Shown here: piece by piece, positions 25,375-33,700 of the stretch
How positions within the stretch are numbered: position 1 is the first letter of the stretch
How the letters are laid out: every line of letters starts with the position of its first letter
Assembly: GCA_945868305.1 (NCBI GenBank)
Contig: CAMBKU010000009.1
Location: forward strand, 1 to 53,714
Direction: 5' to 3'
Length of the DNA: 53,714 bases
Source: an uncultured Lachnospiraceae bacterium
GTDB taxonomy: Bacteria; Bacillota; Clostridia; Lachnospirales; Lachnospiraceae
Position numbers and translations under genes: made by a program
The notes under the pieces: generated by a model
Told to the model about the DNA's origin: nothing
Database searches by the model: none
Seen by the model: the letters and a program-made list of their open reading frames with translations, nothing else

Positions 25375-26361
25375 ATGAAAAAAATTATGTGTTTATTCGT
25401 ATGCGGATTATTGACCGTAGGAACTTTGGCAGGATGCGGAAATTCTGCAGAGGAGACAACGGAGTCTCAGACAAGTGATGCAGCAGCAGATTCCAGTGCA
25501 GAAAGTGATGCGGCGGCAGATAGTGAGAAAGCAGATGAAGCAGAGGAAGCTGAGGAAGAAGCAACAGGAGATTTTGATACTTCTTCTGAAATTTCTGTTG
25601 TTTCCAGAGAAGATGGTTCTGGAACAAGAGGAGCTTTTATTGAGTTGTTTGGGGTAGAGGAAAAAGACGAAAATGGTGAGAAGGTCGATTATACAACCGA
25701 GGAAGCAATCATTGCGAACAGTACAGAAATTGTAATGACTACAGTTGCAGGAGATGATTATGCGATTGGCTATTCTTCTTTAGGGTCCTTAAATGATACG
25801 GTAAAAGCGGTAAAGATTGATGGTGCAGAGGCAACAGCAGATAACGTTAACAACGGAACCTACACGATTGTAAGACCGTTCAATATTGCTACAAAAGGTG
25901 ATGTCAGTGATGTGACTCAGGATTTTATTAATTATATTATGAGTGCAGACGGACAGCAGATTATCGAGGACAATGGATATATTAAAGCTTCTGATGCAGG
26001 TGCTTTTGAGTCCAATGGCGCTACTGGTAAAATTGTAATCGCAGGATCTTCTTCTGTAACACCGGTTATGGAGAAACTGCAGGAAGCATATGTGAAGGTA
26101 AATACCGGTGCAGAAATCGAAATTCAGGAAAGTGATTCTACTACAGGTATGACAGCAGCACTTGACGGAACCTGTGATATCGGAATGGCATCCAGAGAAT
26201 TGAAAGATACGGAAATTGACGGAGGTCTTACTGCTACTGTAATTGCAAAAGACGGTATTGCAGTCATTGTAAATAAGAACAACCCGATTGAAGAACTTAG
26301 CAAAGATCAGGTAAACAGTATCTTCCGTGGAGAAGTTACTACTTGGGATGAAGCAGAATAA
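25375..26361 (+). CDS. pstS: Phosphate ABC transporter substrate-binding lipoprotein, circularly permuted PstS
   Basis: I start at ATG 25375, just after GGAGG; the ATG at 25360 precedes that site. The 328-residue precursor has a lipobox (LAGC, C21) and an acidic Ala/Ser/Glu linker (about 22-66). Motifs appear in unusual order. The block that in ordinary PstS is C-terminal comes first (72-202, with the phosphate loop 'SREDGSGTRGAF' at 78-88). The ordinary N-terminal block follows (218-328, with 'AGSSSVTPVMEKL', 'SDSTTGMTAAL', 'DIGMASREL' and 'IFRGEVTTWDE'). Residues 203-217 form the new connection. The phosphate-binding groups remain, so function is expected. It leads a PhoP-type promoter and the pstCAB-phoU genes. 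Confidence 0.93.
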   Translation: MKKIMCLFVCGLLTVGTLAGCGNSAEETTESQTSDAAADSSAESDAAADSEKADEAEEAEEEATGDFDTSSEISVVSREDGSGTRGAFIELFGVEEKDENGEKVDYTTEEAIIANSTEIVMTTVAGDDYAIGYSSLGSLNDTVKAVKIDGAEATADNVNNGTYTIVRPFNIATKGDVSDVTQDFINYIMSADGQQIIEDNGYIKASDAGAFESNGATGKIVIAGSSSVTPVMEKLQEAYVKVNTGAEIEIQESDSTTGMTAALDGTCDIGMASRELKDTEIDGGLTATVIAKDGIAVIVNKNNPIEELSKDQVNSIFRGEVTTWDEAE

Positions 26362-26384
26362 GTAATACGAATACGAAATGACAT

Positions 26385-26418
26385 TTCAAAGAGGGCTGTA
26401 AAAACAGCTCTCTTTGAA
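26385..26418 (+). promoter_or_regulatory. Intercistronic hairpin between pstS and pstC
   Basis: TTCAAAGAGGGCTGT (26385-26399) pairs with ACAGCTCTCTTTGAA (26404-26418), leaving a loop of four A residues. No T tract follows, so it is better read as an mRNA-stabilising or partial-attenuation structure that keeps pstS mRNA abundant than as a full terminator. Confidence 0.75.
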
Positions 26419-26463
26419 GATTATGGGAACACATATAGAAAAATAAAAAAGGATTTTGACCGT

Positions 26464-27315
26464 ATGAGAAAAATAAAAGAAAAAGGAATGGAAATAGTAT
26501 TCCTGATTGCTGCCTGCGTGTCGATTCTTGCAGTTGCACTTATTTGTATTTTCCTGTTTATGAACGGGGTGCCGGCAATTCAAGAGATTGGATTTTTAAA
26601 TTTCGTAGGCGGAACAGTCTGGAAACCGGGGAACGGGAAGTTTGGTATACTTCCGATGATTCTTGGCAGTATTTATGTAACTGCCGGGGCGCTTGTGATC
26701 GGTGTTCCGATTGGAATCCTGACGGCAGTATTTCTGGCAAGATTCTGTCCGAAAAAACTTTATAAAATATTAAAGCCTGGCGTGGATCTGCTGGCGGGAA
26801 TACCATCTGTTGTTTATGGTTTCTTTGGCTTGTGTGTACTGGTTCCGTGGACAAGAAATATTTTTGGGGGAAATGGAAACAGTATCTTAACAGCATCTAT
26901 TCTTCTTGGGATAATGATTTTACCAAGCATCATCGGTGTTTCGGAATCTGCAATCCGGGCTGTGCCGAACAAGTATTATGAGGGAGCCCTTGCACTTGGG
27001 GCAACTCATGAGAGAAGTGTATTTCTTACAGTGGTTCCGGCAGCAAAATCAGGAATTTTGGCTGGTGTCATTCTGGGAGTTGGAAGGGCAATTGGAGAGA
27101 CGATGGCAGTTATCATGGTAGCCGGAAATCAGGCAAGAATGCCAAAAGGAATCCTAAAAGGTGTGCGGACACTGACAGCGAACATTGTAATTGAAATGGG
27201 ATATGCGGCAGACTTGCATCGTGAAGCATTGATTGCAACAGGTGTAGTACTTTTTGTATTTATTTTAATCATCAACCTGCTGTTTTCCGTGCTAAAGAGA
27301 AGGACGGTGGAATAA
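26464..27315 (+). CDS. pstC: Phosphate ABC transporter permease PstC
   Basis: The 283-residue protein has six membrane segments and the inner-membrane-permease coupling loop 'EGALALGATHERSVFLTVVPAAKSGILAGVILGVGRAIGETMAV'. In ABC importers the 'EAA' stretch (here 'ALALGA') docks onto the ATPase, and the 'GRAIGET' element is PstC/PstA-specific. It forms the PstC-PstA channel for phosphate uptake. It lies after the hairpin, 102 bp downstream of pstS, with a rather distant ribosome site (AAAGGA about 11 bases from the ATG). It is followed immediately by pstA. Confidence 0.95.
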   Translation: MRKIKEKGMEIVFLIAACVSILAVALICIFLFMNGVPAIQEIGFLNFVGGTVWKPGNGKFGILPMILGSIYVTAGALVIGVPIGILTAVFLARFCPKKLYKILKPGVDLLAGIPSVVYGFFGLCVLVPWTRNIFGGNGNSILTASILLGIMILPSIIGVSESAIRAVPNKYYEGALALGATHERSVFLTVVPAAKSGILAGVILGVGRAIGETMAVIMVAGNQARMPKGILKGVRTLTANIVIEMGYAADLHREALIATGVVLFVFILIINLLFSVLKRRTVE

Positions 27316-28179
27316 ATGGAAGAATTTAAAGGGAAAGCAATTCAGAAAATGAGAACATTCAGACATCATCCGGGTTCTTTTTTTCTGTGGCTCATAACAA
27401 TTCTGGCAGCAATCTTTACAGTTGGCGTACTTGGATTTTTGATTGTTTACATTTTGATAAAAGGTGTACCGCATCTGACACCGTCTCTGTTTGCATGGAC
27501 TTACAATTCAGATAATGTGTCAATGATGCCAAGTATCATTAACACCATTTTTATGACAGGACTTACCCTTCTTGTTGCAGCGCCGCTTGGTATTTTTGCG
27601 GCTGTTTATCTGGTAGAGTATGCGAAGAAAGGTAATAAGATTGTCGGGATTGTCCGGGTGACGGCAGAAACACTTACCGGAATTCCTTCTATTGTATATG
27701 GGCTGTTTGGCATGCTGTTTTTCGTTGGGACCTGTAAGTGGGGTTATTCCCTGTTATCCGGTGCATTTACACTGGCAATTATGGTGCTTCCGGTTATTAT
27801 GCGTACCACAGAAGAAGCGCTTCTTGCAGTGCCGGATTCCTTCCGTGAAGCCAGTTTTGGGCTTGGGGCGGGAAAACTGCGTACCGTGTTCAAAATTGTA
27901 CTTCCATCCGCAGTGCCTGGCATTCTGGCTGGGGTTATCCTTGCGATTGGACGTATTGTTGGAGAAACGGCGGCGTTAATTTATACGGCAGGTACCGTTG
28001 CAAAAGTACCAGAAAATGTATTCTCCTCTGCAAGAACATTGTCAGTACATATGTATAATCTTTCCAAAGAAGGATTGAATACCAATGAAGCTTATGCAAC
28101 AGCAGTCGTACTGTTAGTGTTGGTCATCATTATCAATATGCTTTCAAGTGCCATTGCAAGAAAATTGGAAAAACACTGA
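27316..28179 (+). CDS. pstA: Phosphate ABC transporter permease PstA
   Basis: The 287-residue protein begins one base after the pstC stop. It has about six membrane segments, with 'GIFAAVYLVEYAKKGN', 'TLTGIPSIVYGLFGMLFF' and the coupling loop 'REASFGLGAGKLRTVFKIVLPSAVPGILAGVILAIGRIVGETAAL'. 'GR..GETA' is the PstA signature. It pairs with PstC in the membrane. The adjacent start suggests translational coupling. Confidence 0.95.
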   Translation: MEEFKGKAIQKMRTFRHHPGSFFLWLITILAAIFTVGVLGFLIVYILIKGVPHLTPSLFAWTYNSDNVSMMPSIINTIFMTGLTLLVAAPLGIFAAVYLVEYAKKGNKIVGIVRVTAETLTGIPSIVYGLFGMLFFVGTCKWGYSLLSGAFTLAIMVLPVIMRTTEEALLAVPDSFREASFGLGAGKLRTVFKIVLPSAVPGILAGVILAIGRIVGETAALIYTAGTVAKVPENVFSSARTLSVHMYNLSKEGLNTNEAYATAVVLLVLVIIINMLSSAIARKLEKH

Positions 28180-28203
28180 GGAAAGGATCGATAGAAGAAT
28201 TAT

Positions 28204-28956
28204 ATGGAAAATAAAATTACAGTCAGAGATTTAAATTTGCATTATGGAAGTTTCCATGCTCTGAAAAATGTAGACATGGATATTCCGAAAAACGAGATAA
28301 CGGCATTTATTGGCCCTAGCGGCTGCGGAAAATCTACTTTTTTGAAATCCTTAAATCGAATGAATGATTTGGTAGAGGGATGCAGGATTACCGGACAGGT
28401 TCTTTTGGATAATGAGGATATTTACGGAAATATGGATGTCAATCATCTGCGCAGAAGGGTAGGAATGGTATTTCAGTCTCCGAATCCGTTCCCTATGAGT
28501 ATTTATGACAATATTGCTTATGGTCCGCGTACTCATGGAATTCGTTCAAAGGCAAAGCTGGATGCCATTGTGGAAAAATCCTTAAAACAGGCGGCTATCT
28601 GGGATGAACTAAAAGACCGTTTGAAAAAGAGTGCGCTTGGATTATCCGGTGGACAGCAGCAGAGACTCTGTATTGCAAGAGCACTTGCAGTGGAGCCGGA
28701 GGTTATCCTAATGGATGAGCCTACTTCAGCGTTGGATCCGATTTCTACTTCAAAAATAGAAGATTTAGTACTGGAATTAAAAGAAAAATACACGATTGTC
28801 ATGGTTACCCACAATATGCAGCAGGCAACCCGTGTTTCAGATAATACAGTATTTTTCCTTCTGGGTGAAGTGATTGAGGCAGACAGGACAGAGAAACTTT
28901 TCTCTATGCCGGCAGATAAACGTACTGAAGATTACATTACGGGACGTTTTGGTTGA
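28204..28956 (+). CDS. pstB: Phosphate ABC transporter ATP-binding protein PstB
   Basis: The 250-residue ATPase has Walker [10 protein letters not shown] (37-45), a Q-loop in '[20 protein letters not shown]' (the 'NPFP' element is typical of PstB), the signature 'LSGGQQQRL', Walker B '[13 protein letters not shown]' and the switch 'VMVTHN'. It powers phosphate import through PstCA. It is 24 bp after pstA and 31 bp before phoU. Its ribosome site is weak and distant. Confidence 0.97.
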   Translation: MENKITVRDLNLHYGSFHALKNVDMDIPKNEITAFIGPSGCGKSTFLKSLNRMNDLVEGCRITGQVLLDNEDIYGNMDVNHLRRRVGMVFQSPNPFPMSIYDNIAYGPRTHGIRSKAKLDAIVEKSLKQAAIWDELKDRLKKSALGLSGGQQQRLCIARALAVEPEVILMDEPTSALDPISTSKIEDLVLELKEKYTIVMVTHNMQQATRVSDNTVFFLLGEVIEADRTEKLFSMPADKRTEDYITGRFG

Positions 28957-28987
28957 TAAAAGAGCAAAAAGAAGGGAGAATATGTAT

Positions 28988-29662
28988 ATGAGAAATCGAT
29001 TTGACCGGGAATTGGTGCGGCTGAATGATGAATTGATCGAAATGGGAAGTCTTATCGAAAAAGCGATTGAAATGGCGGTTACCGCATTGGTAAAACAGGA
29101 TGCGGAACTGGCAAAACAGACGATTGCAATGGATACGGAAATTGACGATCAGGAACGAACCATTGAGAATCTCTGTTTGAAACTTTTGCTACAGCAGCAG
29201 CCGGTAGCGAGGGATTTGCGGGTGATTTCTTCCGCATTGAAAATGATTACCGATATGGAAAGAATCGGGGATCACGCATCGGATATTTCTGAAATTACCT
29301 TACAGCTTGCGAACCAGACGTATATTAAAGGACTGGAAAAAACGCAGGAAATGGCAAAAGAGGCGACTGTAATGCTGGTAAAGAGTATCGAGGCCTTTGT
29401 TAACAAAGACATCGTACTGGCAGGTGAGGTTATCGGCAGAGATGACAGGGTAGATGATTTATTTGATGAGGTAAAAAGTGAATTGATTGATCTGATTCAT
29501 GAGAATACGGATAATGGAGCACAGGCAGCGGATTTTCTTATGATTGCAAAATATCTGGAAAGAATCGGTGATCATGCAACCAATATTGCAGAGTGGGTAA
29601 TCTTTTCGATTACCGGTCAGCATAAAACGGAAGGAAATACGGGAAATCGAATAGAAAGTTAA
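28988..29662 (+). CDS. phoU: Phosphate uptake regulator PhoU
   Basis: I choose ATG 28988 (MRNRFDRELVRL), nine bases after GGGAG; upstream in-frame ATGs would overlap pstB or crowd the ribosome site. The 224-residue protein is all-helical with two PhoU repeats. Each carries the metal-binding helix pattern 'MERIGDHASDISE' and 'LERIGDHATNIAEWVIF'. PhoU damps phosphate import and PhoR signalling when phosphate is plentiful. Its place after pstB is canonical. Confidence 0.96.
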   Translation: MRNRFDRELVRLNDELIEMGSLIEKAIEMAVTALVKQDAELAKQTIAMDTEIDDQERTIENLCLKLLLQQQPVARDLRVISSALKMITDMERIGDHASDISEITLQLANQTYIKGLEKTQEMAKEATVMLVKSIEAFVNKDIVLAGEVIGRDDRVDDLFDEVKSELIDLIHENTDNGAQAADFLMIAKYLERIGDHATNIAEWVIFSITGQHKTEGNTGNRIES

Positions 29663-29700
29663 AAAAAGAAAGGATACTTAAAAAAGTTCGACGACAAAAT

Positions 29701-29754
29701 TTTACATAGATTTTACATAAATAACTCTTGCATTTTACATATTCAAATTATACT
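29701..29754 (+). promoter_or_regulatory. Second Pho box and promoter, before the Na+/phosphate cotransporter
   Basis: TTTACA occurs at 29701, 29712 and 29734, spaced 11 and 22 bp, so the copies stay in register. TATACT (29749-29754) lies 9 bp after the last copy, the same distance as in the pstS promoter. Confidence 0.78.
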
Positions 29755-29811
29755 ATGGAACTATGAGCGCAAAAAAAAGGTTGAATATGTATAAAATGCG
29801 AGGAGAAAAAT

Positions 29812-31584
29812 ATGGATTTTTTTAGTATCTTGACAATGCTTGGTGGATTAGCACTTTTTTTGTACGGAATGAATGCGATGGGAGACGGTCTGGCTAAAAT
29901 GGCAGGCGGCAGACTGGAGCGCATTCTGGAAAGACTGACATCCAATCCGCTTAAAGCGGTACTTCTGGGCTGTGGTGTTACAGCGGTAATACAGTCGTCT
30001 TCAGCAACTACAGTCATGGTCGTCGGCTTTGTTAATTCCGGTATCATGAAACTGGAGCAGGCCGTTGGTGTTATCATGGGCGCTAATGTGGGTACAACGG
30101 TGACTTCGTGGCTGCTCAGTCTTACTGGAATTGAAGGTGATAATTTTCTTATACAGCTTTTGAAGCCGACGTCCTTTTCGCCGGTTTTCGCTTTGGTTGG
30201 TGTAATTTTGCTACTTTTTTTAAAAAGCGAAAAGAAAAAGGATATCGGAACCATTTTGATTGGTTTTGCTATTCTGATGTTCGGTATGGAAATGATGAGC
30301 GGAGCAGTGGAGCCGCTTGCGGATGTGCCGGAATTTACAAGTATTTTGACGATGTTTTCCAATCCGATTCTTGGAATGATTGCAGGAGCGATTCTGACTG
30401 CAGTGATTCAGAGTTCATCGGCATCTGTAGGTATTTTACAGGCACTCTGCGCCACTGGATCTGTAAATTTTGCCACGGCCATTCCGATTATTATGGGACA
30501 GAATATTGGAACCTGCGTAACAGCAATGATTTCTTCTATTGGAGCAAATAAAAACGCTAAGCGTGCAGCACTGGTGCATTTATACTTTAATGTGATTGGA
30601 ACTGTTTTGTTTATGATTGTATTTTACAGTATCAATGCTGCAGTTCATTTCTCCTTTATGGGACAGAGTGCAAATGCGGCTGGAATAGCTGTTATTCACA
30701 GTGCATTTAATGTGGCGGCCACTCTGGCACTATTGCCATTCCGTAAATTATTGGTAAAACTCGCCTGTCTTACGATGCCGGACAGTGCAGAAGATGTGGC
30801 ATGGGAAGAAGTGGCGAAAAATGGAAATGTCATGGATGCGCGTTTTTTGGAGAAACCGGCTTTTGCGGTTCAGCAGGCAAAGCATGCTGCTGTAGATATG
30901 GCGGAATTTTCCAAACAGGCAGTGTTTGCGGCTATGGATTTACTGATGGAATACGATGAAAAGAAAGCAGAACTGGTACAGGAATTAGAGCAGAAGGTGG
31001 ATCGTTATGATGATGAGATAGGTACTTATCTTATGCAGATTAGTGCAAAACAGATCTCAAGAGAAGATTCTCAGACGGTTGCTATGCTGCTTCACAGTAT
31101 TGGTGATTTTGAACGTATCTCTGACCACGCAGTGAACCTTTTGGAGGTGGCACAGCAGATGCAGAAGAAAGAAGGAAAATTTTCCAAAAAAGCAGTGGAA
31201 GAATTGAAGATATATGAGGATGCTGTACGGGAAATTGTTTCTATGTCTTATCATGCATTTGAAGAAGGGGATTTGCAGGAAGCGGTTATGGTCGAGCCGC
31301 TTGAGGAAGTTATTGATTATTTGGATAAGGAAGAAAAGAAGCGTCATATGAAGCGGCTCCGTAAGGAGAAGTGTACGATAGAACTTGGCTTCTGTCTGTC
31401 TGATATTACGATGAATCTGGAACGTATTGCGGATCATTGTTCTAATATTGCAGTATATATGATTCAGATTAGTGAAGATATGCTGGAAACCCATGAATAT
31501 TTAGACCAGGTGAAACAGGAAGAAAATGAAAGCTTTGATGTAATGTATCACGGATACCGAGAGAAGTATGCATTACCGGATTAA
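29812..31584 (+). CDS. Na+/phosphate cotransporter with C-terminal PhoU-like domain
   Basis: The 590-residue protein starts with a NptA-type transport domain. Two inverted-repeat QSSSA motifs lie at about 61-65 ('VIQSSSATTVMVVGFVNSG') and in 'VIQSSSASVGILQALCATG' (about 200-220). Several other membrane segments and about eight to ten hydrophobic stretches are present in all. From about 355 it is soluble and helical, with two PhoU-like segments ('HSIGDFERISDHAVNLLE' and 'MNLERIADHCSNIAVY'), so it carries its own regulatory domain. It imports phosphate with sodium. It has its own Pho-box promoter and stands 11 bp before phoP. Confidence 0.94.
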   Translation: MDFFSILTMLGGLALFLYGMNAMGDGLAKMAGGRLERILERLTSNPLKAVLLGCGVTAVIQSSSATTVMVVGFVNSGIMKLEQAVGVIMGANVGTTVTSWLLSLTGIEGDNFLIQLLKPTSFSPVFALVGVILLLFLKSEKKKDIGTILIGFAILMFGMEMMSGAVEPLADVPEFTSILTMFSNPILGMIAGAILTAVIQSSSASVGILQALCATGSVNFATAIPIIMGQNIGTCVTAMISSIGANKNAKRAALVHLYFNVIGTVLFMIVFYSINAAVHFSFMGQSANAAGIAVIHSAFNVAATLALLPFRKLLVKLACLTMPDSAEDVAWEEVAKNGNVMDARFLEKPAFAVQQAKHAAVDMAEFSKQAVFAAMDLLMEYDEKKAELVQELEQKVDRYDDEIGTYLMQISAKQISREDSQTVAMLLHSIGDFERISDHAVNLLEVAQQMQKKEGKFSKKAVEELKIYEDAVREIVSMSYHAFEEGDLQEAVMVEPLEEVIDYLDKEEKKRHMKRLRKEKCTIELGFCLSDITMNLERIADHCSNIAVYMIQISEDMLETHEYLDQVKQEENESFDVMYHGYREKYALPD

Positions 31585-31595
31585 AGGAGAGAAAG

Positions 31596-32267
31596 ATGGC
31601 ACTGATATATGTTGTGGAAGATGATGTGAATATTCGCGAAATAGAAAGCTTTGCATTGAAAAATTCGGGCTATACCATAGAAGATTTTGGGTGTGCGAAG
31701 GATTTTTTTGCAAGAGTCCGTGATAAAGTACCGGATTTAATTTTGCTTGACATTATGCTTCCGGATGAAGACGGGCTTGAAATCGTAAAGAAACTCAGAA
31801 AGAAAGCGGAGACCAGAAGGGTTCCGATTATTATGGTGACGGCCAAAACTTCTGAGATGGATAAGGTGAAAGGCTTGGATATCGGTGCAGATGATTATTT
31901 AACAAAACCTTTTGGAGTGATGGAGCTTATTTCAAGAACAAAGGCTTTGCTTCGACGGAGTCTTCATATGTCGGAGGAGAAGCTCTTGTCCATAGGGGAT
32001 ATTTTTCTGGATGATGAAAAACGTATGGTGTATGTCAAGGATGTTCCGTGCGATTTGACATATAAAGAATTTGAATTGTTAAAAATGCTGATGCAGAATG
32101 CCGGAATTGTAATTCCGAGAGAAGAAATCATGGTACGCATCTGGGGGATGGATTATGAGGGAGAATCCAGAACTCTGGATATGCATATCAAAACGTTGCG
32201 GCAGAAGCTGGGTGAAGCGGGAAGTCGTATAAAAACAGTCCGCAATGTAGGCTATCGTCTGGAGTAG
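31596..32267 (+). CDS. phoP: PhoP/PhoB-type response regulator
   Basis: The 223-residue protein has a receiver domain with E8/D9/D10, phospho-acceptor D52 ('ILLDIMLPDEDG') and K in 'LTKPFG'. A winged-helix DNA-binding domain follows ('CDLTYKEFELLKMLMQNAGIVIPREEIMVRIWG', 'LDMHIKTLRQKL'). Its place in the phosphate cluster and its kinase partner justify the name. It would bind the TTTACA direct repeats upstream of pstS and of the cotransporter, which also makes its own synthesis self-amplifying. Confidence 0.93.
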   Translation: MALIYVVEDDVNIREIESFALKNSGYTIEDFGCAKDFFARVRDKVPDLILLDIMLPDEDGLEIVKKLRKKAETRRVPIIMVTAKTSEMDKVKGLDIGADDYLTKPFGVMELISRTKALLRRSLHMSEEKLLSIGDIFLDDEKRMVYVKDVPCDLTYKEFELLKMLMQNAGIVIPREEIMVRIWGMDYEGESRTLDMHIKTLRQKLGEAGSRIKTVRNVGYRLE

Positions 32268-32272
32268 CGATT

Positions 32273-33592
32273 ATGAAGAAAAAAATAAATTTACAGTTTT
32301 TGATTATGTCCTTTACGGCAATTTTACTGACACTTGTGATTTCGGCAGCGGTAAGTTACGAGGTGTTGAAAAATGAGGTCATGGAAGAACTGCGGACTTA
32401 TACTCATATTTTATTGGAGACAGATGTATTTGAAACACCGGAGACAGTCACTTATGATGCAAAGACCGATGGCCTGCGTATTACAGTGGTAGCAAAAGAT
32501 GGTACCGTGGAATATGACAGTGATGTGAACGCAGCAGAGATGGAAAATCATGAGGATCGTCCGGAGGTAGAGGAAGCTTTTTCGAAAGGGGAAGGGAAAG
32601 CCATTCGGAAATCGGAAACACTGGATCAGAGCATGTTTTATTATGCTACGCTTCTTGAGAACGGCTGTGTTCTTCGTACGGCCAAAAAGGCGGATAATAT
32701 ATGGACGATTCTGTATTCCACCTTTCCGATGCTTTTGTTGCTTGCGATTATTTTGGCAACGCTGGGGGCAGTACTTTCCCATCTGTTGACAAAAAGTATT
32801 GTGGCACCAATCGAGCAGATGGCAAACGATATGGATCATTTGGAGTCGGTTTGCGTGTATAAGGAACTTCGACCTTTTATCACAACCATCCAAAAGCAGC
32901 ATGAGGATATCCGAAAAAATGCGGATATGCGTCAGGAGTTTACAGCGAACGTTTCCCATGAGTTAAAGACACCGCTCACTTCCATTTCAGGTTATTCTGA
33001 GTTGATTGAAAGTGGTATGGCAACAGATGAGGATGTGACTCGTTTTGCCGGGGAAATCCATCAGAATGCAAATCGCTTGCTGACGTTAATAAATGATATT
33101 ATTCGCCTTTCAGAGTTGGATGTGTCTACCGAAGAAATCCCCTATGAGCAGTTGGATTTGTATGCGATTGCTGAAAAATGTGTGGATATGCTACAGGTCA
33201 ATGCGGAAAATCATGACGTAACTATAGAGCTGACTGGGAAAAGCGCTTTTGTTCATGCGAACCGGGAAATGATGAATGAACTTTTATATAATCTTTGTGA
33301 TAACGCAATACGTTACAACAAAAAAGGTGGAACTGTGAATGTGAGCGTGGAGCAAAGGGAAGAACAGGTAATTCTTTCTGTAAAAGATACAGGAATCGGA
33401 ATTTCCAAAGAGCATCAGGAACGTATTTTTGAACGCTTTTACCGTGTGGATCGTAGCCGTTCCAAACTGACTGGGGGCACGGGTCTTGGTCTTGCAATTG
33501 TGAAGCACATTGTTGCCCAGCATAATGCCAGGTTGGAATTGGAAAGTGAGAAAGATGTGGGAACGCAAATACGTGTTATTTTTCTGAAATAA
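32273..33592 (+). CDS. phoR: PhoR-type sensor histidine kinase
   Basis: The 439-residue kinase has two membrane segments (about 10-29 and 147-168) around an extracytoplasmic domain of about 115 residues. A linker and the dimerisation/phosphotransfer helix follow, with H229 in 'NVSHELKTPLTSISGYSELI'. The ATPase domain has 'LYNLCDNAIRYNKKGG', 'DTGIGISKEHQERIFERFYRVDRSRS' and 'GTGLGLAIVKHIV'. No PAS domain is obvious. It is 5 bp from phoP, and a terminator follows its stop codon. Confidence 0.93.
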   Translation: MKKKINLQFLIMSFTAILLTLVISAAVSYEVLKNEVMEELRTYTHILLETDVFETPETVTYDAKTDGLRITVVAKDGTVEYDSDVNAAEMENHEDRPEVEEAFSKGEGKAIRKSETLDQSMFYYATLLENGCVLRTAKKADNIWTILYSTFPMLLLLAIILATLGAVLSHLLTKSIVAPIEQMANDMDHLESVCVYKELRPFITTIQKQHEDIRKNADMRQEFTANVSHELKTPLTSISGYSELIESGMATDEDVTRFAGEIHQNANRLLTLINDIIRLSELDVSTEEIPYEQLDLYAIAEKCVDMLQVNAENHDVTIELTGKSAFVHANREMMNELLYNLCDNAIRYNKKGGTVNVSVEQREEQVILSVKDTGIGISKEHQERIFERFYRVDRSRSKLTGGTGLGLAIVKHIVAQHNARLELESEKDVGTQIRVIFLK

Positions 33593-33606
33593 GTGTGAAT
33601 TTTGAA

Positions 33607-33645
33607 AGGATGTGCAGTCTTACTTATAGACAGCACATCCTTTTT
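33607..33645 (+). terminator. Rho-independent terminator after phoR
   Basis: AGGATGTGC (33607-33615) pairs with GCACATCCT (33633-33641), with an inner GTCT/AGAC stem, followed by TTTTT. Confidence 0.88.
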
Positions 33646-33700
33646 GGCTTATTATTTATAGTGTGACAAGCAGTTGGAAAACAAAAAAGGGGGACTTATT

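Noticed and set aside
26385-26418. Full terminator between pstS and pstC
   Set aside because: No run of Ts follows the stem, and pstC needs transcription from the pstS promoter because none is visible after the hairpin.
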